Origin: Chloroflexota bacterium
GTDB lineage: Bacteria; Chloroflexota; Dehalococcoidia; Lucifugimonadales; Australimonadaceae
Assembly (NCBI GenBank): GCA_028875085.1
Contig: JAPPFU010000188.1
Coordinates: 1-5,220 of the forward strand
DNA: 5,220 nt
Direction of reading: 5' to 3'
In this document: in pieces, positions 4,773 through 5,220 of the stretch
Position numbering within the stretch: position 1 is the first letter of the stretch
Layout of the letters: each line of letters opens with the position of its first letter
The notes under the pieces: model-generated
The model's database searches: none
The model's input: the letters and a program-made list of their open reading frames with translations, nothing else
What the model was told of the DNA's origin: nothing
Position numbers and translations under genes: made by a program

Positions 4773-5220
4773 GACGCGCCCTCCGCGCCCTCGCCGCGCT
4801 TGGGCAGCGATTCGGGGGTGAAGACGCGCGGGAAGCGGTTTAGCGGCGTAACGGCCATCAGCGTCAACAGGTTGCGGCTGACGAAGATGGCGGTGATGAG
4901 GCTCACCAGCACGCCGATGAACAACGCCACGGCGAAGCCGGTAACGGCCGAGTTGGTGGTGCGCGTGCCGAACAGGAACAGGATGCCCGCGATGATGAGC
5001 GTCGATGCGTTGCCGTCGCGGATGGAGGGCCATGCCCGCGCGAAGCCCGTCTGTATCGCCGTCTGCACGGTGCGTCCGACGCGCAACTCCTCCTTCATCC
5101 GCTCGAAGATGAGGATGTTCGCGTCCACCGCCATGCCGAGGGAGAGGATGAACGCCGCCACTCCGGCCAGCGTCAGCGTAACCGGCAGCAGTTTGAACAC
5201 CGCCAGCACGATGGCGGTGT
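4769..5220 (-). CDS. secD: Protein translocase subunit SecD, C-terminal part, cut by window edge
   Basis: These are the last 149 complete residues of SecD, partner of SecF in the SecDF export motor, running in from the right edge. The fragment begins TAIVLAVFKLLPVTLTLAG, inside the C-terminal membrane domain. It carries the highly conserved GMAVDANILIFERMKEE motif, whose Asp belongs to the proton-conducting membrane region of the family. The FARAW-SIRDGNASTLI block, the ILFLFGT segment and the final TGFAVALFIGVLVSLITAIFVSRNLL membrane region follow. A hydrophilic tail ends in PKRGEGAEGAS. A GTG at 5209 is an internal valine, not the start. The stop overlaps the secF start, so the two are almost certainly one operon with coupled translation. 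The N-terminal signature and the first extracytoplasmic domain lie outside the window. Confidence 0.95.
   Translation of the reverse strand, partial: TAIVLAVFKLLPVTLTLAGVAAFILSLGMAVDANILIFERMKEELRVGRTVQTAIQTGFARAWPSIRDGNASTLIIAGILFLFGTRTTNSAVTGFAVALFIGVLVSLITAIFVSRNLLTLMAVTPLNRFPRVFTPESLPKRGEGAEGAS
4779..4784 (-). promoter_or_regulatory. secF: Ribosome binding site of secF inside the end of secD
   Basis: The minus strand reads GGAGGG here, six nt before the GTG at 4772. It selects that codon over the next in-frame GTG at 4763. Confidence 0.75.

Noticed and set aside
4773..5033. Upstream extension of secF beyond the GTG at 4772
   Set aside because: The extra residues are low-complexity His/Arg/Pro-rich translation of secD in another frame. 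SecF homologues begin just before TM1, and the GGAGGG site points to 4772.
1..5220. tRNA, rRNA, CRISPR array, transposase or integrase
   Set aside because: None of these is visible. There are no regularly spaced repeats, no cloverleaf candidate, and every gene-sized stretch is otherwise explained.

Overview
The window is high-GC bacterial chromosome, densely coded, carrying housekeeping genes and one probable defence gene. The organism is a high-GC bacterium. The separate secD and secF genes, a short membrane-anchored helix-hairpin-helix protein and a tricarballylate-dehydrogenase-type flavoprotein would fit Chloroflexota (SAR202/Dehalococcoidia type), but that is a low-confidence guess from protein flavour alone.

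Layout: (1) 1-227, minus strand: the N-terminal part of endonuclease IV (nfo), running off the left edge. (2) 228-525: a divergent intergenic region holding a G-quadruplex-capable purine tract, a near-consensus sigma70 promoter facing right, and a leader of about 110 nt with several hairpins. (3) 526-1710, plus: a 394-aa AIPR-like (abortive phage infection) protein, followed by a palindrome and a long hairpin. (4) 1871-3361, plus: an FAD-dependent TcuA-like dehydrogenase. (5) 3406-3789, plus: a short ComEA-like DNA-binding protein. (6) 3807-5220, minus: secF and the C-terminal end of secD, translationally coupled and convergent with the comEA-like gene.

The genes do not form one pathway. secD-secF is a protein-export operon, nfo is base-excision repair, and the comEA-like gene is a DNA-binding protein of the DNA-uptake type. 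The part that stands out is 271-1779. The AIPR-like gene has its own strong promoter, structured leader and terminator-like hairpin. Parts of it are less GC-rich than its neighbours. It is also bracketed by an imperfect 17-bp direct repeat (271-287 and 1735-1751, 15/17 identical). The simplest reading is a single-gene defence cassette inserted between a formerly divergent nfo / flavoprotein pair. The insertion and the defence role are both inference; the repeats, promoter, hairpins and protein motifs are visible in the sequence.
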